A stretch of DNA of 64,000 bases from Pseudomonas multiresinivorans (GCF_012971725.1 NZ_CP048833.1:5642001-5706000), one strand, 5' to 3'; positions 26,191 through 35,153 are shown, counted from the stretch's first letter. Notes: generated by a model not told the origin, from the letters alone. Numbers and translations are program-made.

Positions 26191-28101
26191 ATGAACTTCT
26201 TCGAACACCAGGACCGCGCCCGCAAGCAGACCGGGCGCCTGGTCCTGCTGCTGACTATCGCCGTGGTGTGCCTCGTGACCATCACCAGCCTGGCCCTGGG
26301 CTGGCTCTGGCGTCACCTTGGCGAGCCCGCACTGCACCTGACCTCGCGCGCCTCCCTGCCCGATCCGGAGCTGTACCTGTCGGTAGCGGCTGTGATCGTC
26401 GGCGTGGTCGTCCTCGGCGCGCTGTACAAGCAGGTGCAGTTGAGTGCGGGCGGCAAGGTCGTGGCCGAGAGCCTGGGCGGCTGTCTGCTCAACCTCAGCG
26501 CCAGTAACGCCGACGAGCGTCGGCTGCTGAACGTGGTCGAGGAAATGGCCCTGGCCTCCGGCTCGCCGGTGCCGCCGGTGTATGTGCTGGAAGACGGCTC
26601 GATCAACGCCTTCGCCGCCGGCCTGACACCCCGCGACGCGGTGATCGGCATTACCCGCGGCGCCATCGAGCAGCTCGATCGCAATGAACTGCAGGGCGTG
26701 ATCGCCCACGAGTTCAGCCACATCCACCACGGCGACATGCTGCTCAACACCCGGCTGACCGCCCTGCTCCACGGCATGCTCCTGCTTGGCCTGATCGGCG
26801 GCATGCTGCTGCGCGGCTGGAGCGAGACCAGCACTGGCGTGCGCATCAGCAGCCGGAGCAGCAGCAACGACAAGAACGGCGGCGGCAGCGTGGTGCTGCT
26901 GGTGATCGGCGCCGGCGTGGTGCTTTACGTACTCGGCTATGTCGGCACCTTCTTCGGGCAGTTGATCAAGGCCTCGGTCAGCCGCCAGCGCGAATACCTG
27001 GCCGACGCCTCGGCCGTACAGTTCACCCGCGATCCCTCGACCATCGCCGGTGCGCTCAAGAAGATCGGCGGCAACCCGCTGGGCGCCCTGCTCAGCGCCC
27101 CGCGCGCGGCAGAATTCAGCCACATGTACTTCGGCGATGGCGTGGGCAGCAGCTGGTTCGACACCCACCCGCCGCTGAAGGACCGTATTCGCCGCGTCGA
27201 TCCTGGCTGGGACGGAAACTACCCGAAATTCGAACCACGCCTGGACGTGGCGCTGATGAACAAGCAAGCCTGGACCTCCGCCGTCACCGGCCAGCCTTAC
27301 CAGCCCAGCGCCGTGGACGTTGCAGTGGCCGCCGTCGGCGCGCCCACCATCGCGCACCTGCAGGAAGCCCGCAGCACCCTGCAACGCCTGGACGAGCGCC
27401 TGCAGCGCGCCGCCCATGACAGCGAAGGCGCGCAAGCGCTGGTCTACGGCCTGCTGCTGGACAGCGACCCCGGCCTGCGAGCACGCCAGCTGGAAGCGAT
27501 CAAGCAGCGCCTGAACCTCAGCCTGGCGCTGCAACTGGACCTGCTGGAGGAATCGCTACTGCAACTCGATCCGGGCCAGCGCCTGCCCTTGCTCGACCTG
27601 GCCATGCCGGCGCTCAAGCAACTGGACGCCAAGGCCTTCCTCGCCCTACGCGAGAACATGGCGCTACTGATCAAGCTGGACGGCAAGGTGAAGCTGCTGG
27701 AATGGACGCTGCTGCGCATCATCGAGCGCAACCTGCGACCGGGCAGCGGCAAGATCGGCAACGTGGCACTGGCGGACCTATCCGAAGCCTGCGCAACGCT
27801 GCTGGCCTTCCTCGCCCGCGTTGGCGAAACCAGCGACCTGCAGACCGAGCAGGCGTTCGCCGATGCCTGGAGCGGCCTGCCCTTCACACCCCGGCCCTTG
27901 CCGACGGCGGGCAGCCTGCGCGACCTGGAAAATGCCTTGAAGCAGCTGGAACAACTGCGCCCGCTGCAGAAGCCGCAACTGCTCAAGGCGCTGGCGCGCT
28001 GCATCGAGCACGACGGGCACATCACCGCTGGCGAAGCGGAGCTGATGCGTGCGGTGGCGGATATCCTGGATTGCCCGATGCCGCCATTGCTGGCGACCTG
28101 A
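26191..28101 (+). CDS. M48-family membrane metallopeptidase with long C-terminal extension
   Basis: 636 residues. Two N-terminal membrane helices (about 18-42 and 62-80) precede the zinc site HEFSH at residues 173-177 (GVIAHEFSHIHHGDML); a second membrane pair follows (about 198-215 and 238-262), then the glutamate ligand region RQREYLADASAVQFTRDP. This is the HtpX/Ste24 layout. Beyond about residue 370 lies a 260-residue soluble region without zinc motifs, longer than in HtpX, with a helical TerB-like feel near the end (IEHDGHITAGEAELMRAVAD). It is cotranscribed with lemA. It probably degrades or processes membrane proteins under stress; substrates are unknown. Confidence 0.85.
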   Translation: MNFFEHQDRARKQTGRLVLLLTIAVVCLVTITSLALGWLWRHLGEPALHLTSRASLPDPELYLSVAAVIVGVVVLGALYKQVQLSAGGKVVAESLGGCLLNLSASNADERRLLNVVEEMALASGSPVPPVYVLEDGSINAFAAGLTPRDAVIGITRGAIEQLDRNELQGVIAHEFSHIHHGDMLLNTRLTALLHGMLLLGLIGGMLLRGWSETSTGVRISSRSSSNDKNGGGSVVLLVIGAGVVLYVLGYVGTFFGQLIKASVSRQREYLADASAVQFTRDPSTIAGALKKIGGNPLGALLSAPRAAEFSHMYFGDGVGSSWFDTHPPLKDRIRRVDPGWDGNYPKFEPRLDVALMNKQAWTSAVTGQPYQPSAVDVAVAAVGAPTIAHLQEARSTLQRLDERLQRAAHDSEGAQALVYGLLLDSDPGLRARQLEAIKQRLNLSLALQLDLLEESLLQLDPGQRLPLLDLAMPALKQLDAKAFLALRENMALLIKLDGKVKLLEWTLLRIIERNLRPGSGKIGNVALADLSEACATLLAFLARVGETSDLQTEQAFADAWSGLPFTPRPLPTAGSLRDLENALKQLEQLRPLQKPQLLKALARCIEHDGHITAGEAELMRAVADILDCPMPPLLAT

Positions 28102-28120
28102 AGCGCCCTCAATCCAATCT

Positions 28121-28189
28121 TTAGGAGCGAGCTTGCTCGCGAACCCGATTCCGCAACGGAGTCCGTTCGCGAGCAAGCTCGCTCCTACA
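28121..28189. repeat. REP doublet, first family
   Basis: Two inverted units (TTAGGAGCGAGCTTGCTCGC at left, GCAAGCTCGCTCCTACA at right) directly downstream of the M48 gene. It is the first component of the composite repeat island that continues to about 28530. Confidence 0.9.
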
Positions 28190-28202
28190 TAAAAGCCCCT
28201 CG

Positions 28203-28530
28203 CTCTGGTTCTGGTTCTGGCTTTAAAGGATTTCCAGAGAAACATCCGCACGTTCCGGAATGCCCCTTTCAGGAGGCATCGTTGAAGCGGAGTTTCAGGG
28301 GTTGAGCGACATGGATGTCGCGAGAGCCACGATGGGCCAGGGATGGCCCGTCGTGGCGTGCCCCTGAAACTTCGCTTCAACGAGGGAATTTTTCGCCCCA
28401 AGCGAAAAACCGGATGGAGGGGCAAGCGCTTTGGTTACTTTCTGGCGTTTGAGAAAGTAACTCGCCCGAGGGGGCGAAACCCAATACATCCGAACACACC
28501 GAAGCGACGCAGAAACACCCAACCCCAACT
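28203..28530 (+). repeat. Composite structured intergenic element, copy 1
   Basis: A short hexamer tract (TCTGGT repeated, 28203-28224) is followed by a unit matching 49045-49350. The unit contains: a long hairpin with 21-base arms at 28281-28301 and 28361-28381 (one mismatch) enclosing an inner hairpin (GCCACGATGGGCCA with its complement); a TTTTTCGC/GCGAAAAA hairpin near 28391-28410; and a third hairpin with arms 28434-28443 and 28452-28461 around the loop GGCGTTTG. No credible coding frame was found in the 501 bp between 28102 and 28602. It may act at the 3' end of the M48 transcript. Confidence 0.8.
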
Positions 28531-28602
28531 AAGTAATCACCCGTATGTCCCGAGCAAACAGGTCACTCTAGGATGGCCCCACCTGCGCTCCGGACAAACT
28601 CA

Positions 28603-28977
28603 ATGCCCCACATCGCCATCGACTACACCACCAACCTCACCAACGACCTGCTGCCTCTGGCACTGCCTGAAAAACTCCATGAAGCAGCACAAGGCCTGGG
28701 CGTGTTCCCCAGCAACGGCCTGCGCACCTTCGCCCGCGCCATCGACCAGTTCCACGTCGGCGCCGACACCCAGAACGAAGCCTTCATCAACATCCAGATC
28801 CGCATCGCCCCCGGCCGCCCCGAGGAGTTGCGCCAGCGCATCGTCGACACCCTGTTCGCCGCCGCCGAACAGACCCTCGCCGAACTCATCGAAAAACGCC
28901 CCATCGGCCTGCAACTGGAAATCACCGAACTCGACCGCAGCCTGACGCGCATGGCCGGCAGCCTGCCCACGACGTAA
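28603..28977 (+). CDS. 5-carboxymethyl-2-hydroxymuconate delta-isomerase family protein
   Basis: 124 residues of the tautomerase superfamily. Removal of the initiator Met exposes Pro1 (MPHIAIDYTTNL), the general base of the family, and the conserved FARAIDQFHVGADTQNEAFI and IQIRIAPGRPEEL stretches match CHMI. The enzyme isomerises CHM in homoprotocatechuate degradation, but no other genes of that pathway are nearby, so a stand-alone tautomerase role is equally likely. The ribosome site is weak. A bidirectional terminator follows. Confidence 0.85.
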   Translation: MPHIAIDYTTNLTNDLLPLALPEKLHEAAQGLGVFPSNGLRTFARAIDQFHVGADTQNEAFINIQIRIAPGRPEELRQRIVDTLFAAAEQTLAELIEKRPIGLQLEITELDRSLTRMAGSLPTT

Positions 28978-28986
28978 TCACCCAGC

Positions 28987-29019
28987 AAAAGAAAAGGGCC
29001 TCCGAAGAGGCCCTTTTTT
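28987..29019. terminator. Bidirectional rho-independent terminator
   Basis: Perfect stem GGGCCTC/GAGGCCC with a CGAA loop (28996-29013), flanked by six T on the right and an A-rich run on the left. It serves both the isomerase gene (plus) and the convergent permease gene (minus). Confidence 0.93.
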
Positions 29020-29037
29020 CAATCACTCAACCGCGAA

Positions 29038-30417
29038 TCATGCACGGCTGGCAACGCTGCCCTGCTCCTTGGGAGCAAGATTCAGCACGTAGTACAGCAC
29101 CGTCAGCAGCACCAGGAAGGCCGGGCCGATGTACAGCGCGATGCGGGTGTCCTCGAAGAACGCCATCAGCACCACCACCAGCACCAGGAAGGCCATGGCC
29201 AGGTACGAGCTGATCGGATACAGCCACATCCTGAACTGCAGCTTGCCGGCTTCGGCGGCGGAGAGGCCGCGGCGGAACTTCAGCTGCGCCAGCAGGATCA
29301 TCGCCCAGGTCCAGATCGCCCCGAAGGTGGCGATGGAGGTCACCCAGGTGAACACCTTCTCGGGTACCAGATAGTTCAGCAGCACGCCCAGCAGCAGCGC
29401 GAAGATCGACAGCAGCAGTGCATTGCGCGGCACGCCGCCCCTGGAGGTCTTGGCGAACACGGCCGGGGCCTGGCCATGCTGGGCGAGGCTGTAGAGCATG
29501 CGGCCGGTGCTGAAGATGCCGCCGTTGCAGGACGACAGCGCGGCGGTGATCACCACGAAGTTGATGATGCCGGCGGCGGTCTTGATGCCCATGCGCTCGA
29601 AGGTCATCACGAAGGGGCTGCCCTGGGTGCCGATCTCGTTCCACGGGTAGATCGACATGATCACGAACAGCGCGCCCACGTAGAACAGCAGGATGCGCCA
29701 GAACACCGAGTTGATCGCACCGGGGATGGTCTTCTGCGGGTTCTTCGCTTCGCCGGCGGTGAGGCCGATCATCTCCACGCCCAGGTAGGCGAACATCACC
29801 ATCTGCAGCGACATCAGCACGCCGGTGATGCCGTGGGGCATGAAGCCGCCGTTGCTCCACAGGTTGGAGATGCCGGTGGCGATGCCGCCGTTGCCCAGGC
29901 CGAAGAAGATCATGCCGGCGCCGGCCAGGATCATGGCGACGATGGTGACGATCTTGATCAGGGCGAACCAGAACTCGAACTCACCGAAGGCACGCACGGC
30001 GATGAGGTTGATGGTGCCCATGCTCGCCAGCGCGGCCAGCGCCCAGATCCAGCGCGGCACGTCGGGGAACCAGATGCCCATGTAAATGGCCACCGCGGTG
30101 ATCTCCGCGACGCAGGTCACCAGCCAGAGGAACCAGTAGTTCCAGCCGGTCAGATAGCCGGCCAGCGGGCCGAGGTAGTCCTGGGCGTAACGGGCAAAGG
30201 AGCCGGCCACGGGATTGTGCACGGCCATCTCGCCGAGGGCGCGCATGATCACGAGGATGGCGAGACCGCCGATGATGTAGGAAAGCATGATGGCCGGGCC
30301 GGCCATCTGGATGGCCTTGGCGGAGCCGAGGAAGAGACCGACGCCGATGCAGGCGCCCAGGGCCATGAGACGGATGTGCCGCTCGTTGAGATCCCTTTGG
30401 AGATCGTGGGACGACAT
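29038..30417 (-). CDS. APC-superfamily amino-acid permease (ProY/HutT-like)
   Basis: 459 residues with about 12 membrane helices. The amino-acid-transporter signature is complete: GACIGVGLFLGSAKAIQMAG in helix 1, ALGEMAVHNPVAGSFARYAQ after helix 2, and the FAYLGVEMIGLTAGEAKNPQ segment. It imports an amino acid (proline, histidine or aromatic types are the closest relatives) with protons or sodium. I recall a permease at the equivalent place in P. aeruginosa (PA0789). An NtrC-like inverted repeat lies about 250 bp upstream. Confidence 0.88.
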   Translation of the reverse strand: MSSHDLQRDLNERHIRLMALGACIGVGLFLGSAKAIQMAGPAIMLSYIIGGLAILVIMRALGEMAVHNPVAGSFARYAQDYLGPLAGYLTGWNYWFLWLVTCVAEITAVAIYMGIWFPDVPRWIWALAALASMGTINLIAVRAFGEFEFWFALIKIVTIVAMILAGAGMIFFGLGNGGIATGISNLWSNGGFMPHGITGVLMSLQMVMFAYLGVEMIGLTAGEAKNPQKTIPGAINSVFWRILLFYVGALFVIMSIYPWNEIGTQGSPFVMTFERMGIKTAAGIINFVVITAALSSCNGGIFSTGRMLYSLAQHGQAPAVFAKTSRGGVPRNALLLSIFALLLGVLLNYLVPEKVFTWVTSIATFGAIWTWAMILLAQLKFRRGLSAAEAGKLQFRMWLYPISSYLAMAFLVLVVVLMAFFEDTRIALYIGPAFLVLLTVLYYVLNLAPKEQGSVASRA

Positions 30418-30742
30418 GGTGATGCAACCTCATTTTGTTCTTGGGAAATATCAGCTGAGGACTCTAAGTGCAGTCGGGATGCGGAACCGCCGAAAAGGCT
30501 TCGCCACCGCGCCGGGCGGCACGGAGGGAGAAGTGTCTGGCAGTTCCAGGACGGCACACCGGAAGAGGCTGCCCGCTCTTGTGAAGCGGACGTAGGCATT
30601 GCGGGAGGACCACGGCTGAGGTCGCGGGCGAGTGTTACACAAGTCCGTGGGAATCGTCTGCACCACCAAGGTGCAATGTGACCAAAGGGATAGCGGCGTA
30701 TCGCCACATCTGCCCGCGCCAACAGGGCCGGTGCAGAGCGGT
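30418..30742. other. 325 bp intergenic region upstream of the permease
   Basis: It holds the promoter region of the permease gene and the end of the methyltransferase transcript. Apart from the NtrC-like box at 30659-30675, no operator, hairpin with T-run, REP unit or small gene was recognised. A search by eye for a GG-N10-GC sigma-54 element between the box and the permease start found none. Confidence 0.5.
30659..30675. promoter_or_regulatory. Putative NtrC-binding site
   Basis: The 17-base inverted repeat TGCACCACCAAGGTGCA has the arms and five-base spacing of the enterobacterial NtrC consensus (TGCACC-N5-GGTGCA). It sits about 250 bp upstream of the amino-acid permease start, a typical enhancer distance, but a matching sigma-54 promoter was not seen. 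Confidence 0.45.
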
Positions 30743-31420
30743 TCAGCCCCCCAGCGGCTGCACCTCCAGCAGCAGCGAGCAGGGTTTGCCGGTGTCCGGA
30801 TGGCGCGGTTCGCGCAGTTGCCGCAGGCGCCAGCCGCTGGCGGCCAGTAGCGCCAGCCAGGACTCCAGGGTGCGGAAGAACCAGGGCATCGGTGCGCTGA
30901 ACTCACCGCCGAAGGCAGCGAAGTCTTCCAGGCGCCAACCGTCCACATAGGGCGCGTCACCGCAGGCAGTCCAAGGGTGAACGGTCTGGATCAGCAGCCG
31001 CCCGCCGGGATTGAGCCGCTCGCGAAGTGCGCCGAGCAATGGCGCGATGTACTCGTCGAGCAAGGCGAAATTGCACACCAGGGCGTCGAACTGGCCGAGT
31101 GAATCTCCGGCTTCGATGAGCCCCGCGTAATCCATCACTTCATAGCGCCCACCGCCCGCCATTTGCGCGGCTTCAATGAGCGGTGCGGAAGCATCCACGC
31201 CGACACACTCGCTGCCCTTCTCGGCCAGCACACGACACAACCAGCCTTCGCCACAACCGATATCCAGCACACGGCGTGCCGGACCTTCGGCAATTGCGGC
31301 GAGGATCGCCGCGTCGGTGACCAGCCGCCGGCTCTCGATGCGCTGCTCGCGCACCGCGCGGGTCCAGGCATCGGCGTTGGCCTGCCAGCTCTGGCGGATT
31401 CGGGCGTCGTGGTCGGTCAT
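30743..31420 (-). CDS. Class I SAM-dependent methyltransferase
   Basis: 225 residues. Motif I is VLDIGCGEGWLCRVLAEKG, the acidic residue follows in CVGVDASAPLIEAA, and FDALVCNFALLDEY is motif IV. The C-terminal VDGWRLEDFAAFGGEFSAPM segment occurs in a group of bacterial methyltransferases of unknown substrate. The start MTDHD at 31420 was chosen because upstream frame (to 31555) is low-complexity and lacks a ribosome site. Confidence 0.85.
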   Translation of the reverse strand: MTDHDARIRQSWQANADAWTRAVREQRIESRRLVTDAAILAAIAEGPARRVLDIGCGEGWLCRVLAEKGSECVGVDASAPLIEAAQMAGGGRYEVMDYAGLIEAGDSLGQFDALVCNFALLDEYIAPLLGALRERLNPGGRLLIQTVHPWTACGDAPYVDGWRLEDFAAFGGEFSAPMPWFFRTLESWLALLAASGWRLRQLREPRHPDTGKPCSLLLEVQPLGG

Positions 31421-31482
31421 GGCGATATCCGTGAGTGGGGAGAGGCGATCGCGGATGAATCCGCTCCTGCGCAGGTGTCGGG

Positions 31483-31728
31483 CTACGGCGTCCTCAACGA
31501 CTTGGGCACCGCCAGCCCCTTGGGCGGCGGCGTCTGCGGCAACGCCTTGCGGCACCCGGCATCACTGAACGGTCCGCCGATCTTCTGCCAGCCACTGCCC
31601 GGTGATGTCTGCTGGCAGGTATAGGCGCCATCGAGCCTGCTCTGCCATTTATAGAAGGGCATCGGCGCGGCGGCGAGGTTCAACGAAACGCCCAGCAGCG
31701 CGGCCAGGGGCAAAAAGTACGAACGCAT
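31483..31728 (-). CDS. Small secreted protein, unknown function
   Basis: 81 residues. A clear signal peptide (MRSYFLPLAALLGVSLNLAA, cleavage before AP) is followed by a short mature part with two cysteines that could form a disulfide (YTCQQTSPGSGWQKIGGPFS and DAGCRK) and a proline-rich tail. AGGA lies upstream of the ATG. I do not recognise a family. It lies between two larger genes and 62 bp upstream of the methyltransferase on the same strand. Confidence 0.65.
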   Translation of the reverse strand: MRSYFLPLAALLGVSLNLAAAPMPFYKWQSRLDGAYTCQQTSPGSGWQKIGGPFSDAGCRKALPQTPPPKGLAVPKSLRTP

Positions 31729-31952
31729 CGGCGGCCATTCCTGTCCAAATAATCACATTCCACCTGCTGGCCGTCGGCAAATCAATCCGGCGAGCCACGA
31801 ACGGTACCTGGCGGCGCGCAGATTTTTCGCCGCCAACTACGCTGGAACTTAGGAAAGCCGCAGGTTAGGGGCTTTCGCGGCGCCGGGAGGGGCGTCGGCC
31901 ATCACGTGGGCGGAGTTCGCTACCTGGGCTGTCGTACAAGCATGGGCGGGGC

Positions 31953-34900
31953 GTGAATATGGGCAACTCGAAGCATTCCGGTACGCAAGTGGCAGGCCAA
32001 CCGGGAAGTCCGGGGCCCGGCCTTTCCCCACAGAAAGTGCATCACCACCGCTTCCTTCTTCTCTTCCTGTTTCTCCTGCCTTTGCTCGCCGCCATGGGGG
32101 CGGCGCTGCTGTATGAAGCGCGCACCTCCAAGCTGCAGGCGCGCGAGCTGGCACGCTACGCCACCGGCCTGACCTGGAGCCTGGAACAGGGCAGCACCGA
32201 CGATGTGGTTTATCCACAAGGCGGCCCCTTCGATCGGCGCCTGGGCTATCAACAGTTGCCGACCTTCCTGGGCCGCCTGCACGAGCGCAACTTCGTCACC
32301 CTGAGCCAGGCGCGCTTCTCCGATCCGCTGATGCAGTACACCGGCCACGGGATGTTCCCGCCCTACCCGGAGAAGGCCCAGGCCGGCGTCGACATCGCCG
32401 ACTGCCGCGGCTTGCCAATCTATAACTTCCGCTACCCGCAGCGGCTTTACGCCAACTTCGAGAGCATCTCACCGGCCATCGTCAACAGCCTGCTGTACAT
32501 CGAGAACCGCGACCTGCTCGATCCCGACCGCCCCTACCTGAACCCGGCCATCGACTGGAGCCGCTTCACCCAGGCCTCCGTGGCGCAGGTGGGCAAGCTG
32601 GTCGGGTTGGGCAACCACGCCCCCGGCGGCAGCACCCTGGCCACGCAGATCGAGAAATACCGCCACTCCGAAGACGGTCGCACCAATTCCATCACCGACA
32701 AGCTGCGGCAGATGGCTTCGGCCAGCGTGCGCACCTACCAGAACGGCGCGGAGAACATGGCCGCACGGCGCAACGTCGCCCTCACCTATCTCAATTCGGT
32801 GCCGCTCTCCGCGCAGCCGGGTTACGGCGAAGTGAGCGGCCTGCCCGATGGCCTGTGGATCTGGTACGGCGCCGACTACCAGCAGGTCAACAAGCTGCTA
32901 AACGCCCCGCCCGCCTCCGGTGCGGAGCTTGCCGCGCAGGGCAAGGCGCTGCGCCAGGTCGTTTCGCTGATGATTGCCCACCGCCGGCCTTCCTGGTACC
33001 TCGCCCGTGGCCGCGACCAACTGGCCGTGCTGACCGACAGCTACCTGCGTCTGCTGGCACAGAACAACGTGATCGCCCCGGAACTGCGCGACGCGGCGCT
33101 CAAGCAGAAGCTGGTGTTCCGCGATCCGCGCAGCGAACCCAGCTTCACCCCGCTGGAGAACAACAAGGGCATCGGTCTTGCGCGCACCCGCCTGGCCGGC
33201 ATGCTCGACGTGCCGCTGTACGACCTCGACCGCTTCGACATGAGCTTCACCACGACCCTGCAACATGAACTGCAGGAACAGGTCACCGGCTACCTGCGGC
33301 ACCTGTCCGACCCGGACTTCGCCGAGCAGATCGGTCTGTTCGGCGAGCACCTGCTGTCCAAGGACAAGACCAGGGACGTGCGCTACAGCTTCACCCTGTT
33401 CGAGCGCACCCCCAGCGGCAACCGCGTGCGAGTGCAGACCGACAGCACCGAGCAGCCCTTCGACATCAACGAGGGCAGCAAGCTGGAACTGGGTTCGACC
33501 GCCAAGCTGCGCGTGCTCGCCACCTACCTGGAAACCATCGCCGACCTGCACCAGCAGTACGCGCCGCTGACCGTCGCCGAGCTCAAGAAGGTGCAGATAG
33601 AACCGCTGGACTTCATCAGCCGCTGGTCCATCGACTACCTGATCGCCGCCAAGGACCGCGATCTGCCGGACATGCTCGCCGCCGCGCTGCAGCGCAAGTA
33701 CTCCGCCAGCCCCTATGAAAGCTTCTTCACCGGCGGCGGCGTGCACACCTTCAGCAACTTCCGCAAGGAAGACAACGGCCGCATCCCGACCCTGCAGGAC
33801 GCGCTGCGCGAATCGATCAACCTGCCCTTCGTGCGCCTTCTGCGCGATCTGGTGCGCCACGATATCTACGCCAACGAGGGCAGCAAGGTTGCGGTGCTGG
33901 CCGATGACAAGGACCCGCGCCGGCAGGACTACCTCGACCGCTTCGTCGACAAGGAAAGCCAGGTCTACCTGCTGCGCTTCTGGCAGAAGTACAAGGGCAA
34001 GGACAACGACGACCGCCTGAATACCTTCCTCGATGGCCTGCGCGCCTGGCCGGTGCGGCTGGCGGCGATCCATCGCTACCTGCAGCCCCAGGCCGATCTG
34101 CCAACCTTCGCCGCCTTCCTGCAGGACCGTCTGAAGCAGGGCAAGTACGCTGGCGACAAGCTCACCGACAAGCGCATCGAGGACCTCTACACCCGCTATG
34201 GGCCGGGCGCCTTCGACCTCAATGACCAGGGCTACGTCGCCCGCGTGCACCCGCTGGAACTGTGGCTGCTGGGCTACCTGCAACGCCAGCCGGCGGCGAC
34301 CTTCGCCGACGCCGTGGCCGCCAGCGGCGCCGAGCGCAAGGAGGTCTATGGCTGGCTGTTCAAGTCGCGGCACAAGTACGCCCGCGACAAGCGCATCCGC
34401 ATCATGCTGGAGGTGGAAGCTTTCCTCGACCTGCATGAACAGTGGAAGCGCCTGGGCTACCCCTTCGACCACCTGGTGCCGTCGCTGGCCACCGCGCTAG
34501 GCAGTTCGGGGGATCGCCCCGCCGCGCTGGCGGAGCTGATGGGGATCATCCTCAACGATGGTGTGCGCCAGCCGACCCTGCGCATCGACAGCCTGCACTT
34601 CGCCGCCGCCACGCCCTATGAGGTGACCCTCGGCCCGGAATCGGGCAGCGGTCGCCAGGTGATGCGTTCGGAGGTTGCCCAGGCTCTGCGCACTGCGCTT
34701 TCGCAGGTGGTGGACGCGGGTACCGCGCGGCGCTTGTCAGGCACCTTCAAGCTGGCCAATGGCAACGCACTGGTGATGGGCGGCAAGACCGGCACCGGCG
34801 ACAACCGCATCGAGAGCGTGACGCGCAGCGGCTGGGTGAAGAGCTCCAAGGCGATGAACCGCACGGCGACCTTCGTCTTCTACATCGGCCCCCGCCATTT

Positions 34901-35075
34901 CGGCACGCTGACCGCCTACGTCGCCGGCAGCGAGTCGGACAACTTCAAGTTCACCTCGGCGCTGCCGGTACAGGTGCTCAAGGGCATGGCCCCCATGTTG
35001 TCGAGTTACCTGGAACCGGGGATCAGCACGGGCTGCCAGGAGCGGCTGGATAACCTGCGGGTGAGCTGGCGGTAA
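31953..35075 (+). CDS. Large membrane-anchored transglycosylase/transpeptidase-like protein (bifunctional PBP relative)
   Basis: 1040 residues. One N-terminal membrane helix (about 34-54) puts the rest in the periplasm. A GT51-like region follows (residues about 165-290: LLYIENRDLLDPDRPYLNPA and GGSTLATQIEKYRHSEDGR, corresponding to EDxxFxxHxG and GGSTITQQ of class A PBPs). A transpeptidase-like domain follows with SxxK at Ser515-Lys518 (LGSTAKLR) and KTG at 945-947 (GGKTGTGDN). Residues about 640-850 are an unusual long insertion between these motifs. Start is GTG 31953 or, with better spacing to GGGCGGGG, ATG 31959. A homologue of this size sits in the same neighbourhood in P. aeruginosa (PA0788, from memory). 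Confidence 0.82.
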   Translation: MNMGNSKHSGTQVAGQPGSPGPGLSPQKVHHHRFLLLFLFLLPLLAAMGAALLYEARTSKLQARELARYATGLTWSLEQGSTDDVVYPQGGPFDRRLGYQQLPTFLGRLHERNFVTLSQARFSDPLMQYTGHGMFPPYPEKAQAGVDIADCRGLPIYNFRYPQRLYANFESISPAIVNSLLYIENRDLLDPDRPYLNPAIDWSRFTQASVAQVGKLVGLGNHAPGGSTLATQIEKYRHSEDGRTNSITDKLRQMASASVRTYQNGAENMAARRNVALTYLNSVPLSAQPGYGEVSGLPDGLWIWYGADYQQVNKLLNAPPASGAELAAQGKALRQVVSLMIAHRRPSWYLARGRDQLAVLTDSYLRLLAQNNVIAPELRDAALKQKLVFRDPRSEPSFTPLENNKGIGLARTRLAGMLDVPLYDLDRFDMSFTTTLQHELQEQVTGYLRHLSDPDFAEQIGLFGEHLLSKDKTRDVRYSFTLFERTPSGNRVRVQTDSTEQPFDINEGSKLELGSTAKLRVLATYLETIADLHQQYAPLTVAELKKVQIEPLDFISRWSIDYLIAAKDRDLPDMLAAALQRKYSASPYESFFTGGGVHTFSNFRKEDNGRIPTLQDALRESINLPFVRLLRDLVRHDIYANEGSKVAVLADDKDPRRQDYLDRFVDKESQVYLLRFWQKYKGKDNDDRLNTFLDGLRAWPVRLAAIHRYLQPQADLPTFAAFLQDRLKQGKYAGDKLTDKRIEDLYTRYGPGAFDLNDQGYVARVHPLELWLLGYLQRQPAATFADAVAASGAERKEVYGWLFKSRHKYARDKRIRIMLEVEAFLDLHEQWKRLGYPFDHLVPSLATALGSSGDRPAALAELMGIILNDGVRQPTLRIDSLHFAAATPYEVTLGPESGSGRQVMRSEVAQALRTALSQVVDAGTARRLSGTFKLANGNALVMGGKTGTGDNRIESVTRSGWVKSSKAMNRTATFVFYIGPRHFGTLTAYVAGSESDNFKFTSALPVQVLKGMAPMLSSYLEPGISTGCQERLDNLRVSWR

Positions 35076-35078
35076 ACC

Positions 35079-35153
35079 TGTAGGAGCGAGCTTGCTCGCG
35101 AACCGCTTGATGCCTCGGTGCCAGGCGGGTTCGCGAGCAAGCTCGCTCCTACA
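35079..35153. repeat. REP doublet, first family
   Basis: Inverted units TGTAGGAGCGAGC and GCTCGCTCCTACA beginning 4 bp after the stop of the PBP-like gene, with the CGCTTGATGCC linker start seen in other copies. Confidence 0.92.

Noticed and set aside
28343..28945. Open frame crossing repeat copy 1 and the isomerase start
   Set aside because: It is created by the repeat's hairpins and then runs out of frame with the isomerase; it has no ribosome site. The isomerase from 28603 explains the coding signal.
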